Assembly (NCBI GenBank): GCA_014189895.1
Contig: BJFQ01000003.1
Location: 1 to 64,000, forward strand
Length of the DNA stretch: 64,000 nt
Direction: 5' to 3'
Origin: Acidobacteriota bacterium
Lineage (GTDB): Bacteria; Acidobacteriota; Holophagae; Holophagales; Holophagaceae
A program made the translations under genes and the position numbers. The notes beneath the pieces are model-generated. The model made no database searches and was not told the DNA's origin. It saw only the letters and a list, made by a program, of their open reading frames with translations. The first letter of the stretch is position 1. Each line of letters opens with the position of its first letter. This document shows, piece by piece, positions 9,085-18,800 of this stretch.

Positions 9085-9744
9085 ATGCTTGAAAAGAACT
9101 ACTTAATTATTCCAGCGGGTGGACGAGGGGTCCGTATGGGGAGTTCTATTCCCAAGCAATTTTTAGTCTGGGAAGGAAAGCCCATCCTCCAATCAACTAT
9201 TTTGGCCTTTCTGGGTCCAGAAATGCCAACTTTTGAAGCCATTATTGTAGCTGTTCCTGTGGAGTATATCTCCCTCGTTAAATCTTGGTCTCCACCCATC
9301 ACTTTCAAGGTAGTTGAAGGTGGTTTGACGCGCTTTGAGTCTGTTTCTAATTGTCTTGACCAAATTCCTGCTGAACATAATCCCACGGTGCTCATTCACG
9401 ATGGTGTGCGGCCCTTCCCTCCGGCGCGTGAAATTAAAAAAGCCCTTGATATTATTCAACCCCATGAAGTCATGATTCTTGCTGAGCCGATCTTTGATAC
9501 AGTGAAGCGCGTCAATTCCCAGTCATTGGTATCCCACACCGAAGATCGCACAACCCTCTACCGCGCACAAACACCGCAAATTGCCAAACGTTCAGTTTGG
9601 ATAGAAGCTTTTGAGTTTGCCAAAATCCATCATGCAGATATCACCGATGATTCTTTGGCTGCGGAAAAGGCTGGGATACCTGTTCGCGTTATGAGTTCGC
9701 CGGCAAGCAATCGAAAGATGACCACCCCCGCTGACTTAATGTAA
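9085..9744 (+). CDS. ispD: 2-C-methyl-D-erythritol 4-phosphate cytidylyltransferase
   Basis: IspD makes CDP-methylerythritol from MEP and CTP in the non-mevalonate isoprenoid pathway. The protein (219 aa) has the N-terminal nucleotide-binding GGRGVRMGSSIPKQF, IHDGVRPFP, TVKRV, YRAQTPQ and TDDSLAAEKAG. It ends abruptly after TTPADLM, about 10 residues before the usual C-terminal end, with no frameshift visible in the next bases. The MEP-pathway partner ispF lies separately at 46.0 kb. Confidence 0.94.
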   Translation: MLEKNYLIIPAGGRGVRMGSSIPKQFLVWEGKPILQSTILAFLGPEMPTFEAIIVAVPVEYISLVKSWSPPITFKVVEGGLTRFESVSNCLDQIPAEHNPTVLIHDGVRPFPPAREIKKALDIIQPHEVMILAEPIFDTVKRVNSQSLVSHTEDRTTLYRAQTPQIAKRSVWIEAFEFAKIHHADITDDSLAAEKAGIPVRVMSSPASNRKMTTPADLM

Positions 9745-9860
9745 AAATGGGGTAACGTTCCCACACTGTGTAGTGATGTTAACTCACTCCCTTGATTTTC
9801 TGTCATGGACTAAGAATCATAAAGCCCGCCGTATCGATAAAGCCCCTATGATTTTTACAT

Positions 9861-10739
9861 ATGAGCCTGGCTACGTTAAGCAAGAGCAGAACTCTAAGTC
9901 GATCGATTCAGATTGAAGGAACAGGCGTCCACTCGAATACTCCTTGCTCAGTTCTATTGAAACCAGCAGTCTCTGATACCGGATTACGTTTTATTCACCC
10001 CGCAAGCTCTACTGTTATTCCCGTCCATATCTCGTGCTTGAAGTCCACTTCTTACGCCACGACTCTCTCTAAGAATGGGATTGAGGTCCAAACAGTTGAG
10101 CACTTACTATCTGCTCTTGTAGGCTTGTCGATTTTCAATCTTGATCTTGTCTTGGAGTCGCACGCAACCATCCAGGAACTCCCTATTTTAGATGGGAGTT
10201 CCAAAGAGTGGGTAGCTGCCATTTTAGATGCAGGCATATCCAATCTCGAGTTACCTCAGAAAACTATCAAAATAAAAGAACGAATCCATGTGATCCAAGG
10301 AGATAAATCTATTTCTATCGAGCCTGCGTCGGGCTTGATCATTGACTACACGATTCAATTTCATCAATCCTCTATCGGCACACAGCGTCAGCGACTCGTG
10401 CTGAGCCCGGAATCCTACCTATCGGAAATTGGATCTGCTCGAACCTTCTGTCTCGAGAGTGAAATCAACGCCATGAAAAAACTTGGCTTAGCCAAAGGTG
10501 GAAGCTTAGACAATGCAATTGTCTTTGCCGCTCATGGCCCACTTAATGATTCTCTGAGATACGTGGATGAACCTGTGCGTCATAAGATTTTAGACTTGGT
10601 TGGTGACTTGGCCCTACTCGGTTGTCCCCTCGAAGGGAAGATTGTTGCTCAAGGAGCGGGTCACCAACTCCATACCGAACTCTGCAGAAATATTATGCAA
10701 GAAGCCCACAAATGGGAATTGACGACTTTAGCCTCCTGA
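9861..10739 (+). CDS. lpxC: UDP-3-O-acyl-N-acetylglucosamine deacetylase
   Basis: LpxC catalyses the committed deacetylation step of lipid A synthesis and shows that the cell makes an LPS-type outer membrane. The protein (292 aa) keeps the zinc ligands His81 (VEHLLSAL), His241 and Asp245 (RHKILDLVGD), and the catalytic His268 in GAGHQLH. The middle motifs SARTFCLE and GGSLDNAIVF are also present. It is preceded by a 116-bp gap after ispD in which no gene was found. A further conserved gene follows after 38 nt. Confidence 0.96.
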   Translation: MSLATLSKSRTLSRSIQIEGTGVHSNTPCSVLLKPAVSDTGLRFIHPASSTVIPVHISCLKSTSYATTLSKNGIEVQTVEHLLSALVGLSIFNLDLVLESHATIQELPILDGSSKEWVAAILDAGISNLELPQKTIKIKERIHVIQGDKSISIEPASGLIIDYTIQFHQSSIGTQRQRLVLSPESYLSEIGSARTFCLESEINAMKKLGLAKGGSLDNAIVFAAHGPLNDSLRYVDEPVRHKILDLVGDLALLGCPLEGKIVAQGAGHQLHTELCRNIMQEAHKWELTTLAS

Positions 10740-10777
10740 GATAACCCTTAGTAGCTTAGCTAGGGTTACTATAAGTT

Positions 10778-11290
10778 ATGACTCTCCACGCCCTAGATTC
10801 CTTACCTGCTTCATCGAAGCTTTGGATCGTTGGTTTGACTTCTCCCTTGGCGGATACCCAGGTTGAATCCTTAGAAGGTTCGTTAAGTAGTCTATTGGCC
10901 ACTTGGACACACAAAGGCCAGCTTTATGCACCGGCTTATTCGATTCTTTACAAACAAGTAATCTTAATCGCAGAAGAATCCATGGCTCATCAGGCGAGTG
11001 GCTGTGCCATTGATGGACTTATGAGAAAATTCGGAACGATCGCCAACCACCTTTCCCTAAAGATGATTAATCCGGCCGAATCTATCCTTTGGACTAATGA
11101 CCAAAGAGACTATCGGGTGAGTTCTAAAAGCGATATCCCTGCTCTCATCCAAAAGGACTCGTTAAAACCTACATCCCTCATCGCTGACTTTAGCCTTGAA
11201 ACCCTTGGTGAATTAAGGACACAAGGTCTTTTTAAGGTTTCTGCAACTACCTGGCTAGGCCGAAAGTATTTCAAGACTTTAGCCTTTTAG
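10778..11290 (+). CDS. Conserved hypothetical protein (small family often labelled 'ABC transporter ATPase')
   Basis: 170 residues with the core HQASGCAIDGLMRKFG and a C-terminal WLGRKYFK. From memory this pattern (ASGCSID, ending WxxRxF) belongs to a small soluble family common in Bacteroidota and relatives, misleadingly named ABC transporter ATPase. No Walker A motif is present, so that name is not supported. The function is unknown. It lies 38 nt after lpxC, with a weak stem-loop (AACCC/GGGTT, 10743-10767) in the gap. Confidence 0.78.
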   Translation: MTLHALDSLPASSKLWIVGLTSPLADTQVESLEGSLSSLLATWTHKGQLYAPAYSILYKQVILIAEESMAHQASGCAIDGLMRKFGTIANHLSLKMINPAESILWTNDQRDYRVSSKSDIPALIQKDSLKPTSLIADFSLETLGELRTQGLFKVSATTWLGRKYFKTLAF

Positions 11291-11291
11291 C

Positions 11292-11310
11292 ATTGAGGTT
11301 GAGCCTCAAT
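11292..11310. terminator. Hairpin at convergent gene ends
   Basis: ATTGAGG (11292-11298) and CCTCAAT (11304-11310) form a perfect 7-bp stem with a 5-nt loop, placed exactly where a plus-strand and a minus-strand gene converge. It overlaps the stop codon of the minus-strand gene. There is no clear U tract, so efficiency is uncertain. Confidence 0.4.
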
Positions 11311-11707
11311 ATTGCTTACCTTGGAATTTTGATTGCCAGGGTTCTCGTGGGTCTTCATCGTTGGGGGTTTCACTCTTAACGACACCCTTCGCTAAGGCTT
11401 GGATAAGCGATGTGCCTAGGGCTGTCGGCACTAGTTTAGAAATCTGAGTAGCGACAACGGGGGGCGATGAGGGCTTGACGACAGTGGCACTACTGGATGA
11501 AGTTACACGCTTCAAGTATTTATGGGTCTTCTTTTCGGCTTTCAAAGAAGCTTGTTTTTCTTCTTCTTGAACGATTTGTGGCTTTTTATTCGTTTTGACG
11601 GAGGACTTAACTGGTTTAGGTGATTGCTTGACTTCGCGAGATTGAGAATTTGGTTTAGATGCATCTTCCAGTAGTTTAGCTAGATTTGATAACTGATTAA
11701 TGGTCAT
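11306..11707 (-). CDS. Hypothetical Lys/Ser/Pro-rich protein
   Basis: 133 residues of low complexity. A short N-terminal helix (MTINQLSNLAKLLEDA) is followed by a long basic, Ser/Pro/Lys-rich stretch (about 20-85) likely to be disordered, a short hydrophobic segment (about 90-110) and a polar tail. No domain is recognised. Codon use looks like its neighbours and the frame is clean, but compositional bias makes it less certain than other genes. It may bind nucleic acid, judging only from its charge. Confidence 0.55.
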   Translation of the reverse strand: MTINQLSNLAKLLEDASKPNSQSREVKQSPKPVKSSVKTNKKPQIVQEEEKQASLKAEKKTHKYLKRVTSSSSATVVKPSSPPVVATQISKLVPTALGTSLIQALAKGVVKSETPNDEDPREPWQSKFQGKQY

Positions 11708-11801
11708 TAAGACGGAGCTCCGTAAAATTGTGGAAAATTAACAAATAACATCAAAAAGATCATTTGAGTAGGATTAATCTTATAGATCAAGGTTGAAAAT
11801 C

Positions 11802-12323
11802 ATGAACATACGCCATCCTTACCTATCGCTGTGGGTGATGACTCTACTCTTCGTACCGCTCAATATGCTCTCTTGTCGTTCCCGATTGGAGGCAGTGAAT
11901 AAAGCTACGGAATCCATTAATCCCAGCGATCTAAGAGAGCCCGACTGGATACCAGCCCTTCCGCCGACCATAAGTTTTGCGGGTCCGCATAAAGATACGT
12001 ATCAAGAAACGTTCATGAACCCGATTGCTTTCTCGGCACTTCAAGCAAATGAATTTACTCCTTGGCCCGAAGGTAGCGAATTTATTAAAAGGTCCACGAA
12101 CGAGGCCGGTGAGTTAATTGGCTACAGCGGACAATTTAAAAAGAATGGTTGGGAATGGGCTACGTTTGATCAGGAAGGTAAACTAATTTGGAAAGCTAAG
12201 GGTTCTACTGCCTCAAGCTGCAATCAGTGTCATCAACAGATGGCCTCGAAGTTCGACGGAGTTTTTACTCCTGTTTTCTTCGGCAAAGGATCCTTGTCAA
12301 TCCCGATCAATAAAACAAAATAA
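11802..12323 (+). CDS. Cytochrome P460-like c-type haem lipoprotein
   Basis: The ATG at 11802 follows AAGG by 9 nt and is preferred to an in-frame TTG at 11793. The 173-residue product has a signal with a possible lipobox (MLSC) near residue 25. It matches the cytochrome P460 domain: ETFMNPIAFSALQ, PWPEGSEFIKR, GELIGYSGQFKKNGWEWATFD, and a single haem-binding CNQCH close to the C-terminus. P460 relatives oxidise small nitrogen compounds, but many family members have no known substrate. It should sit in the periplasm or on a membrane. Confidence 0.78.
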   Translation: MNIRHPYLSLWVMTLLFVPLNMLSCRSRLEAVNKATESINPSDLREPDWIPALPPTISFAGPHKDTYQETFMNPIAFSALQANEFTPWPEGSEFIKRSTNEAGELIGYSGQFKKNGWEWATFDQEGKLIWKAKGSTASSCNQCHQQMASKFDGVFTPVFFGKGSLSIPINKTK

Positions 12324-12450
12324 GCCCATCCCTAATCTTTATAGGGTCCATGATCAAATATCGACAAAACTCATATCTCGTTAAGGGTCTAGGTCGTATT
12401 TCGTTTCTTCATCCCAAGACGCTAGGGCTTGTTTCATTCGATATTCGTAT

Positions 12451-12473
12451 TGAGACTTAATCTCATTTATACT
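12451..12473 (+). promoter_or_regulatory. Candidate feoAB promoter with operator-like inverted repeat
   Basis: TGAGA-N5-TCTCA (12451-12465) is an inverted repeat lying immediately before a -10-like TATACT (12468-12473), 27 nt upstream of feoA. A site overlapping the promoter spacer is what a metal-dependent repressor (Fur or DtxR type) would need. The sequence is not a good match to the E. coli Fur box, so the regulator is not identified. The rest of the 176-bp gap shows nothing else clear. Confidence 0.4.
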
Positions 12474-12499
12474 AATAGAGCCCTTCTTACTTGGTCCTT

Positions 12500-12748
12500 A
12501 TGAATCTTGAACTAGCTCCTTTGGCCACAATGTGGCGGATTAAGTCAGTCAACGCAGACCCGACTGACCGAGACCGTGCCCCGCATTTACAAGAAATAGG
12601 ATTTATACAGGGTGAGCACGTTTCGGTCTTAGTGCGCGCGTTGCCTGGAGGTGATCCGTTAGTGGTCCGTATAGGTCTATCGACTTTTGCGTTGCGACGG
12701 GCCGAAGCCCGCTGTATTGAAATCGAACCGGATGTATCTAATGTCTGA
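12500..12748 (+). CDS. feoA: Ferrous iron transport protein A (SH3-like)
   Basis: 82 residues with the FeoA fold landmarks: LQEIGFIQGEHVSVLVRALPGGDPLVVRIG and a final RRAEARCIEIE. FeoA is a small cytoplasmic partner of the ferrous iron transporter FeoB. The ATG at 12500 is chosen over an in-frame TTG at 12491. No Shine-Dalgarno is obvious. The 3' end overlaps feoB by 8 nt, indicating translational coupling. Confidence 0.92.
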   Translation: MNLELAPLATMWRIKSVNADPTDRDRAPHLQEIGFIQGEHVSVLVRALPGGDPLVVRIGLSTFALRRAEARCIEIEPDVSNV

Positions 12749-14630
12749 TATCCAGGTGACTTCTTCGGCTAGCACACTAATAGCTTTAGTTGGAAATCCT
12801 AATTGCGGTAAGACTGCCCTGTTTAATCTTTTAACTGGAGGTCAGCAAAAAGTTGCTAATTACGCCGGTGTAACTGTAGAACGTAAAGAAGGCCTCCTCA
12901 CTGTTCATGGAGGAAAAAACCTTCGAGTTTTAGATTTACCCGGTATCTATAGTTTGATTCCGCGCTCACAGGATGAACGCATCACCTGTGACGTACTCCA
13001 GGGTCGCGTCTGGGGTGAAAAAAAGCCTGATCTTCTCGTCTGTGTCCTCGACGCTACTAATTTAAGGCGTGGCCTTCGTCTTGCCTTAACCGTGAAGCGT
13101 ACTGGACTTCCTTGTATAGTGGCCCTTAATATGTCGGATTTAGCAAGTCAACGTGGCCTCAATATAGACACAGATGCTTTATCTCAAGAACTGGGCTTGC
13201 CTGTAGTGAAAACTGTAGCTGTAAATACAGGGGGTGATCAGGCACTGCGCGAGTGTCTATCTCGAGAATCTTGGAATAAATTATCGTCAGCAATACCTCT
13301 TGATCAATACCAACATACTCATGATGGCAACCAAGTGGAGGTTGACCACTTGGTTGTGAAACAGATTTTACATCGCTTAAATCTCAACCATTTAGTCCCA
13401 GATCATTTCAGTGACCGCTTAGACCGCGTTTTACTCCACCCATACCTAGGACCCTTCATCTTGGCCGGTGTACTCTTTCTTATCTTTCAAGCCGTGTTTA
13501 GTTGGGCCGCTTTGCCAATGGATCTGATTGAATCTGGAACTACTTGGTTAGCCGGGATCCTCAGGGCGAATCTCCCTGTTGTTTGGTGGCGCAGCCTCCT
13601 GGCCGATGGTCTTATTGCTGGTCTAGGTGGTGTAGTCATCTTTTTGCCACAAATTCTGATCTTATTCTTTTTTATTCTCATCATGGAGGAATCGGGGTAC
13701 TTACCTCGTGCAGCCTTTTTGATGGATCGCATGATGGGGTCTGTGGGCCTCTCAGGCCGATCGTTTATTCCCCTGCTCTCTAGTTTTGCATGCGCCATTC
13801 CCGGCATTATGTCTACCCGAACTATCGCTAATGAACGTGACCGCTTAATTACCATCTTGATAATCCCACTGATGACCTGTTCAGCCCGCTTACCCGTCTA
13901 TGCATTATTAATTGGCGCTTTCATCCCCCAGAGGACCATCGGTGGGTTTGAACTTCAGGGTATTGTGCTGTTTGCACTCTATCTTGCAGGCATTTTAGGA
14001 GCAATGCTGGTCGCTTTATCTCTCAAACTCCTTACACCAGCAGGCCGTCAAACTCGGCCCTTGATGATGGAATTACCAACCTACCATCGCCCCACCCTAC
14101 TCAGCATTAGCCTAGGCCTCTGGCAGCGGGTAAAAATATTCATCCACCGTGTGGGGGGTATCATTCTCCTACTGACGTTGCTCTTGTGGTTTCTTGCGAG
14201 TTATCCAGCGGCACCCGTTGGAGCTACCAAAGCAGCGATCGAATACAGTTATGCTGGATGGTTAGGCCGCGGGTTACAACATATTTTTGAACCAATCGGA
14301 TTCAATTGGCAGATCAGCATTGCCCTAGTCCCCGGTCTTGCTGCCCGCGAAGTGGCCGTGAGTGCCCTTGCAACCGTTTATGCGCTCTCCGGGGATAACA
14401 CTGCTGCACTGCTTACCCCAATCCTGTCTAACCAATGGAGTTTGGCGACGGCTTTATCTCTATTGGCCTGGTATGTATTCGCTCCTCAATGCATGTCGAC
14501 GCTCGTCGCCATTAAACGTGAAACAGGGGGATGGAAAATGCCTTTGATCACTGGAGCCTATTTATTTGGTTTAGCTTACCTAGCTTCATTCGTCACCTAC
14601 CGCGTCGCACTTTTTCTTGGGTGGGGCTGA
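12741..14630 (+). CDS. feoB: Ferrous iron transporter B
   Basis: The inner-membrane Fe(II) transporter. With the ATG at 12741 (overlapping the feoA stop) it has 629 residues. The N-terminal G domain has GNPNCGKT (18-25), a DLPGIYSL G3 motif and NMSD (G4). Then come a linker helical domain and a membrane part with two Gate repeats (SFACAIPGIMSTR and ALVPGLAAREVAVSAL). A longer reading from 12687 would extend into feoA and is less likely. It is on the short side because the C-terminal cytoplasmic tail is minimal. FeoC is not present. Confidence 0.95.
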   Translation: MSDIQVTSSASTLIALVGNPNCGKTALFNLLTGGQQKVANYAGVTVERKEGLLTVHGGKNLRVLDLPGIYSLIPRSQDERITCDVLQGRVWGEKKPDLLVCVLDATNLRRGLRLALTVKRTGLPCIVALNMSDLASQRGLNIDTDALSQELGLPVVKTVAVNTGGDQALRECLSRESWNKLSSAIPLDQYQHTHDGNQVEVDHLVVKQILHRLNLNHLVPDHFSDRLDRVLLHPYLGPFILAGVLFLIFQAVFSWAALPMDLIESGTTWLAGILRANLPVVWWRSLLADGLIAGLGGVVIFLPQILILFFFILIMEESGYLPRAAFLMDRMMGSVGLSGRSFIPLLSSFACAIPGIMSTRTIANERDRLITILIIPLMTCSARLPVYALLIGAFIPQRTIGGFELQGIVLFALYLAGILGAMLVALSLKLLTPAGRQTRPLMMELPTYHRPTLLSISLGLWQRVKIFIHRVGGIILLLTLLLWFLASYPAAPVGATKAAIEYSYAGWLGRGLQHIFEPIGFNWQISIALVPGLAAREVAVSALATVYALSGDNTAALLTPILSNQWSLATALSLLAWYVFAPQCMSTLVAIKRETGGWKMPLITGAYLFGLAYLASFVTYRVALFLGWG

Positions 14631-14676
14631 GGTTCGATAAGTAGGGGTAAAGTATAAAAATGATCAGGTTAGATTC

Positions 14677-15537
14677 ATGAAGAATCTCAGCTCGGCTCTT
14701 TGGGCTTTGGAAAAAAAGGTTTTGAAAAATAAAGACCTATCTCAAGATCCTATTCGGTATGTTCATCAATACACCAATCCTCAAGATCAAGAACTAATCG
14801 GATGGATTGCTGCCCATCTTTCATACGGCCGTGTAGCAGGGATCCAAAGAGCGATTGAAGGAGTGCTTAAACCCCTAGGAAATAACCCTTCAGATAAGGC
14901 CTTGGGTGTCTCAAATGGCTATTGGATCACGGAGTATCTGGCTTCTATTGATGATTGGAAATGGAGGTTCCACAAACCGGAAGACATGATGTATTGGATA
15001 AAAGCTTGGGTCAAGATTCATAACTCAGGAGGTCTAGAAAAACGACTGATGCCAACAAAGAAATTAAACGCAGGAGATCAATTAGGTTTATTAATCGAGA
15101 ACCTACGAAAAGAGTTACCCATGACTTATGGGCTTCGGTTCAATCTGCCGAACCCAACGGAGGGCTCTGCGGCTAAGCGTTGGAGGATGATGATGCGATG
15201 GTTTGTACGCTCAGGGTGGCCCGACCTCGGAATTTGGAAGGAATACCCAGCGGAGGATCTCGTCATACCCGTAGATGTCCACATAGCACGCATCACTCGA
15301 TACTTAGGCATACACAATCAGAAAGAAATTAACAACTCTTTGGCGGTTTGCATTACTGACGCCCTAAAAACAGTTGACCAAAGGGATCCTTTACGTTTCG
15401 ACTACCCCCTTGCCCATATGGGTATAGAGGGAAATTGTCCCCTTAATTTGAATCGAGAAATTTGTACGATATGCCCTTTATATGAAGTTTGCCTTCGCCC
15501 GAAGGGTTCCCCACGTAAAAGAACAGAAAACGCCTAG
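14677..15537 (+). CDS. TIGR02757/DUF2400 family protein with Fe-S-like cysteine cluster
   Basis: 286 residues matching the TIGR02757 family: SALWALEKKV start, LIGWIAAHLSYGRV, MMRWFVRS, VIPVDVHIARI. The DVH and preceding helices resemble helix-hairpin-helix glycosylases. The C-terminus has Cys-X8-Cys-X2-Cys-X5-Cys (GNCPLNLNREICTICPLYEVC region), similar in order to the [4Fe-4S] loop of endonuclease III (X6-X2-X5). A DNA-repair-like role is an inference. The family function is not established. It lies 46 nt after feoB, with TATAAA just before, so it may have its own promoter. Confidence 0.85.
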   Translation: MKNLSSALWALEKKVLKNKDLSQDPIRYVHQYTNPQDQELIGWIAAHLSYGRVAGIQRAIEGVLKPLGNNPSDKALGVSNGYWITEYLASIDDWKWRFHKPEDMMYWIKAWVKIHNSGGLEKRLMPTKKLNAGDQLGLLIENLRKELPMTYGLRFNLPNPTEGSAAKRWRMMMRWFVRSGWPDLGIWKEYPAEDLVIPVDVHIARITRYLGIHNQKEINNSLAVCITDALKTVDQRDPLRFDYPLAHMGIEGNCPLNLNREICTICPLYEVCLRPKGSPRKRTENA

Positions 15538-15803
15538 GTATCGATATAACGAATATTTAGCCCCTATGAATGCACCTTTTTGACGGCAGGTAAAGGGTGC
15601 ACAAAAATAAGCAAAAAAGTCATAAAAATACCTAAAGATACCCCCTTGACGGCACAACGCATAGGGGTGATTCTACTAAGCCGACCCCACCCCTTGCGGT
15701 ACGGGTCTCGGGTGTGCCAGAAATACTAAACTTTTATTTAGCTAAAAATTAAACACAAATTAACGGAATACCTACTTCTTTCACTCATCAAGGGACTAGC
15801 CAC
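15538..15803 (+). promoter_or_regulatory. nrdJ upstream region: two TTGACGGCA boxes and a flanking inverted repeat
   Basis: This 266-bp non-coding stretch is the longest gap in the window. TTGACGGCA, a good -35 candidate, occurs twice (15580-15588 and 15646-15654). The first copy lies in the loop of an inverted repeat, TGCACCTTT (15571-15579) against AAAGGGTGCA (15592-15601, one bulged G). A -10-like AAAAAT stands 17 nt after the first. The region 15664-15720 is rich in C and G runs that can pair in several ways. No cobalamin riboswitch box or NrdR box pair could be recognised. Confidence 0.4.
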
Positions 15804-18800
15804 ATGAAGATCACAAGACACTTTACGATCGAAGGTCAAGACGCTCTGAAAGGCATTAATTTTGTTCCTCGCGTGAGCCGTATATCGAAACTTGATGGAA
15901 CAATTGTTTTCGAAGCGAAAGATGTTTTGGTTCCTGATTTTTGGTCTCAAGTCGCTGTAGATATTTTGGCTCAAAAATATTTCCGCCGAAAAGGTATCAA
16001 CGCAGAAAATGGTGGTGAGACAGATTCTAGACAAGTTTTTCACAGGCTTGCAGGATGCTGGAGACACTGGGGAGAGACCCATGGCTATTTTGATTCTGCC
16101 CAGGATGGACAAGCCTTTTATGATGAATTGGTATATATGTTGGCAAAGCAAATGTGTGCTCCCAATTCGCCTCAATGGTTTAATACCGGTCTTCATTTTG
16201 CCTATGGCATCGAAGGTCCAGCGCAGGGTCATTCTTATGTAGATTCCAAAACGGGTAAGCTCAAAAAATCTCTTAATGCCTATGAGCGTCCTCAACCTCA
16301 TGCATGTTTCATCCAAAGTGTTTCAGATGACCTTGTTAATCCGGGAGGCATCATGGATCTTTGGACTCGAGAAGCTCGCATTTTCAAATACGGGTCGGGT
16401 ACTGGGTCAAACTTTTCCAAGGTTCGTGGATCTGAAGAACCCCTCAGTGGAGGTGGAAAATCATCGGGTCTTATGAGTTTCCTAGCGGTGGGTGATCGCG
16501 CAGCTGGGGCCATTAAAAGTGGGGGGACGACTCGAAGAGCGGCCAAAATGGTCTGCTTGGATTTAGACCATCCCGATATCGAAACATTCATAGATTGGAA
16601 AGTAATCGAAGAACAAAAGGTAGCTATGTTGGCAGCAGGAAGCCACTTATGCAAAAAAGCGTGGGACCATCTCTGCGCCACAGTGGAGACGTCGACCACC
16701 CAAGACTCGAACCCTAAGACCAATGAGGCACTTCGAAAAGCGCTAGCTACTGCAAAAAAAGAAGGGGTGCCCGCCGCTTTTCTTTCTCAGTGTCTAGGTC
16801 GCCTCGATCTAAAGGACTTTGACCGCAACATCAATCAGTACGATACGAGTTGGGATGGCGAAGGCTATATGAGTGTCACGGGAATGAACTCAAATAATTC
16901 CATTCGTATTCCAGACTCCTTTATGAGAGCTCTCGAGGTCGACGGAGATTGGAATCTCAAACGCCGAGTAGACGGAAAAGTACATAAAAGCCTTAGAGCC
17001 AAGGATTTATGGAAAAAAGTTAATCGGGCTGCTTGGGCGTGCGCTGACCCTGGAATCCAATTCGATACAACCATTAATGATTGGCACACCTGCCCTCAGG
17101 ATGGCCGCATCAATGCAAGTAATCCCTGCTCTGAATACATGTTCTTGGATGATACGGCTTGTAATCTAGCGTCGCTGAATCTTTGTACATTCCTGACGGC
17201 CGATGGTGGTTTTGATTTAGAGGGCTACCGTCATGGCGTAAAAATATGGACCATTGTTCTCGAGATTTCGGTTTTGATGGCTCAATTTCCGAGTGACCCC
17301 ATTGCACAACTTTCCTATGAATTCCGAACACTAGGTCTTGGATACGCAAATCTAGGGGCTATGTTAATGCGTATGGGTATCCCTTACGATTCTCCTGAGG
17401 GTACACAATGGTGCGCTTCACTGACGGCCATTCTAACGGGTGATTCCTATGCAACATCAGCCGCAATGGCTTCAGAATTAGGACCTTTCCCTAAGTATTC
17501 ACAAAACTCCGAAAATATGCTTCGAGTTATCCGTAATCATCGTCGTGCAGCCTACAACGCCCCAGAGAAGGAATACGAATCTCTCAGTGTCCCTCCCCAA
17601 GGACTCCATGGCAAAGGTGTTCCCAAGCGCATGCTCGAGGCCTCCCGTGAAAGTTGGGATAAGGCCCTAGAACTTGGAGAAAAGTACGGTTATCGCAATG
17701 CGCAAGTCACCGTTCTAGCACCTACCGGGACCATCGGTCTCTTGATGGATTGCGATACGACGGGGGTTGAACCTGACTTCGCATTAGTCAAATTTAAAAA
17801 ACTAGCTGGTGGAGGATATTTCAAGCTAGTTAATTCGGCCATTCCCGAAGCCTTAGCTCGGTTAGGGTACTCCCCTTCTGAGATCAAAGAAATCGAGCGT
17901 TATGTGGTGGGTTGGTTGGATATCACCAATGAAACACCCGGTATTTCAAGGGCCAACATGCTCGACAATGGCTGGTCGCAAGAAGAAATTTCGAATCTTG
18001 AACTTCAGTTAAAGTCAGCCTTTGACCCTTCTTTTGTTGTTGATCTCGATCGCCTCAAAAAGCACTTTGCCCAAGATCGTATTGATACGTTTATCCAAGC
18101 TCTCACGGGAACAATGACTGTAGAAGGATCTCCTTACCTACGCGATGAGCATCTTGCAATTTTTGATTGCGCAAATCGCTGTGGCCGAACAGGCAGGCGT
18201 TATATTGCTCCCGAAGGCCATCTTCGTATGATGGGTGCGGCTCAACCATTCTTAAGTGGCGCCATTAGTAAGACTATTAATCTTCCTGCCGAATCGACGG
18301 TCGAAGATGTAGCCCGAATTTATGAGACCTCATGGAAATTAATGTTAAAAGCTGTCGCCCTTTATCGCGATGGATCAAAGATGAGCCAAGCTATGGCAAC
18401 TAATTTGGATCTACTCGACGGTCTTGAGTCGATGGCTGAGCCCCAAATGACAAACGCTGAAAAAACACCGATTTTGGCCCAAGCCCTCGCTCAGCAGGTG
18501 GTCCGAACCTACCAACGAAGACTGCCCAGTCGTCGAGGAGGCTATACCCAAGGGGTAACCATCGGCGGGACCAAATTATATCTCCGAACAGGTGAATATG
18601 AGGATGGCGCTCTTGGGGAAATCTTTTTAGATATCCATAAAGAAGGTGCAGCATTCAGGAGTTTGTTAAATTGTTTTGCCATCTCGGTCAGCATGGGCCT
18701 CCAACATGGAGTCCCCCTAGAGGAATTCTGTGAGGCCTTTCTCTTCACACGCTTTGAGCCCAATGGCATGGTCATGGGAAGTGAAAAAATAAAAATCACC

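Noticed and set aside
9700-9760. Frameshift truncating ispD
   Set aside because: The protein is only about ten residues short and no other frame continues the family sequence after the stop.
9776-9910. A short open frame starting MLTHSLDFLSWTKN between ispD and lpxC
   Set aside because: Runs into lpxC in another frame, has no Shine-Dalgarno and no similarity to a family I know.
13487-13855. A 122-codon antisense frame within feoB
   Set aside because: Mirrors the membrane Gate region of feoB, giving an Arg/Pro/Ala-rich peptide with no family likeness.
15538-15803. Cobalamin riboswitch before nrdJ
   Set aside because: The expected B12 box and core helices were looked for and not recognised. 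GC-rich pairing near 15664-15720 is too ambiguous to call.
15738-16316. A 192-codon open frame antisense to the start of nrdJ
   Set aside because: It lies almost wholly opposite clearly conserved nrdJ codons, has no recognisable domain and no ribosome binding site, so it is a shadow of codon bias.
16298-16723. A 141-codon antisense frame within nrdJ
   Set aside because: Opposite the conserved catalytic region of nrdJ. No signal of its own.
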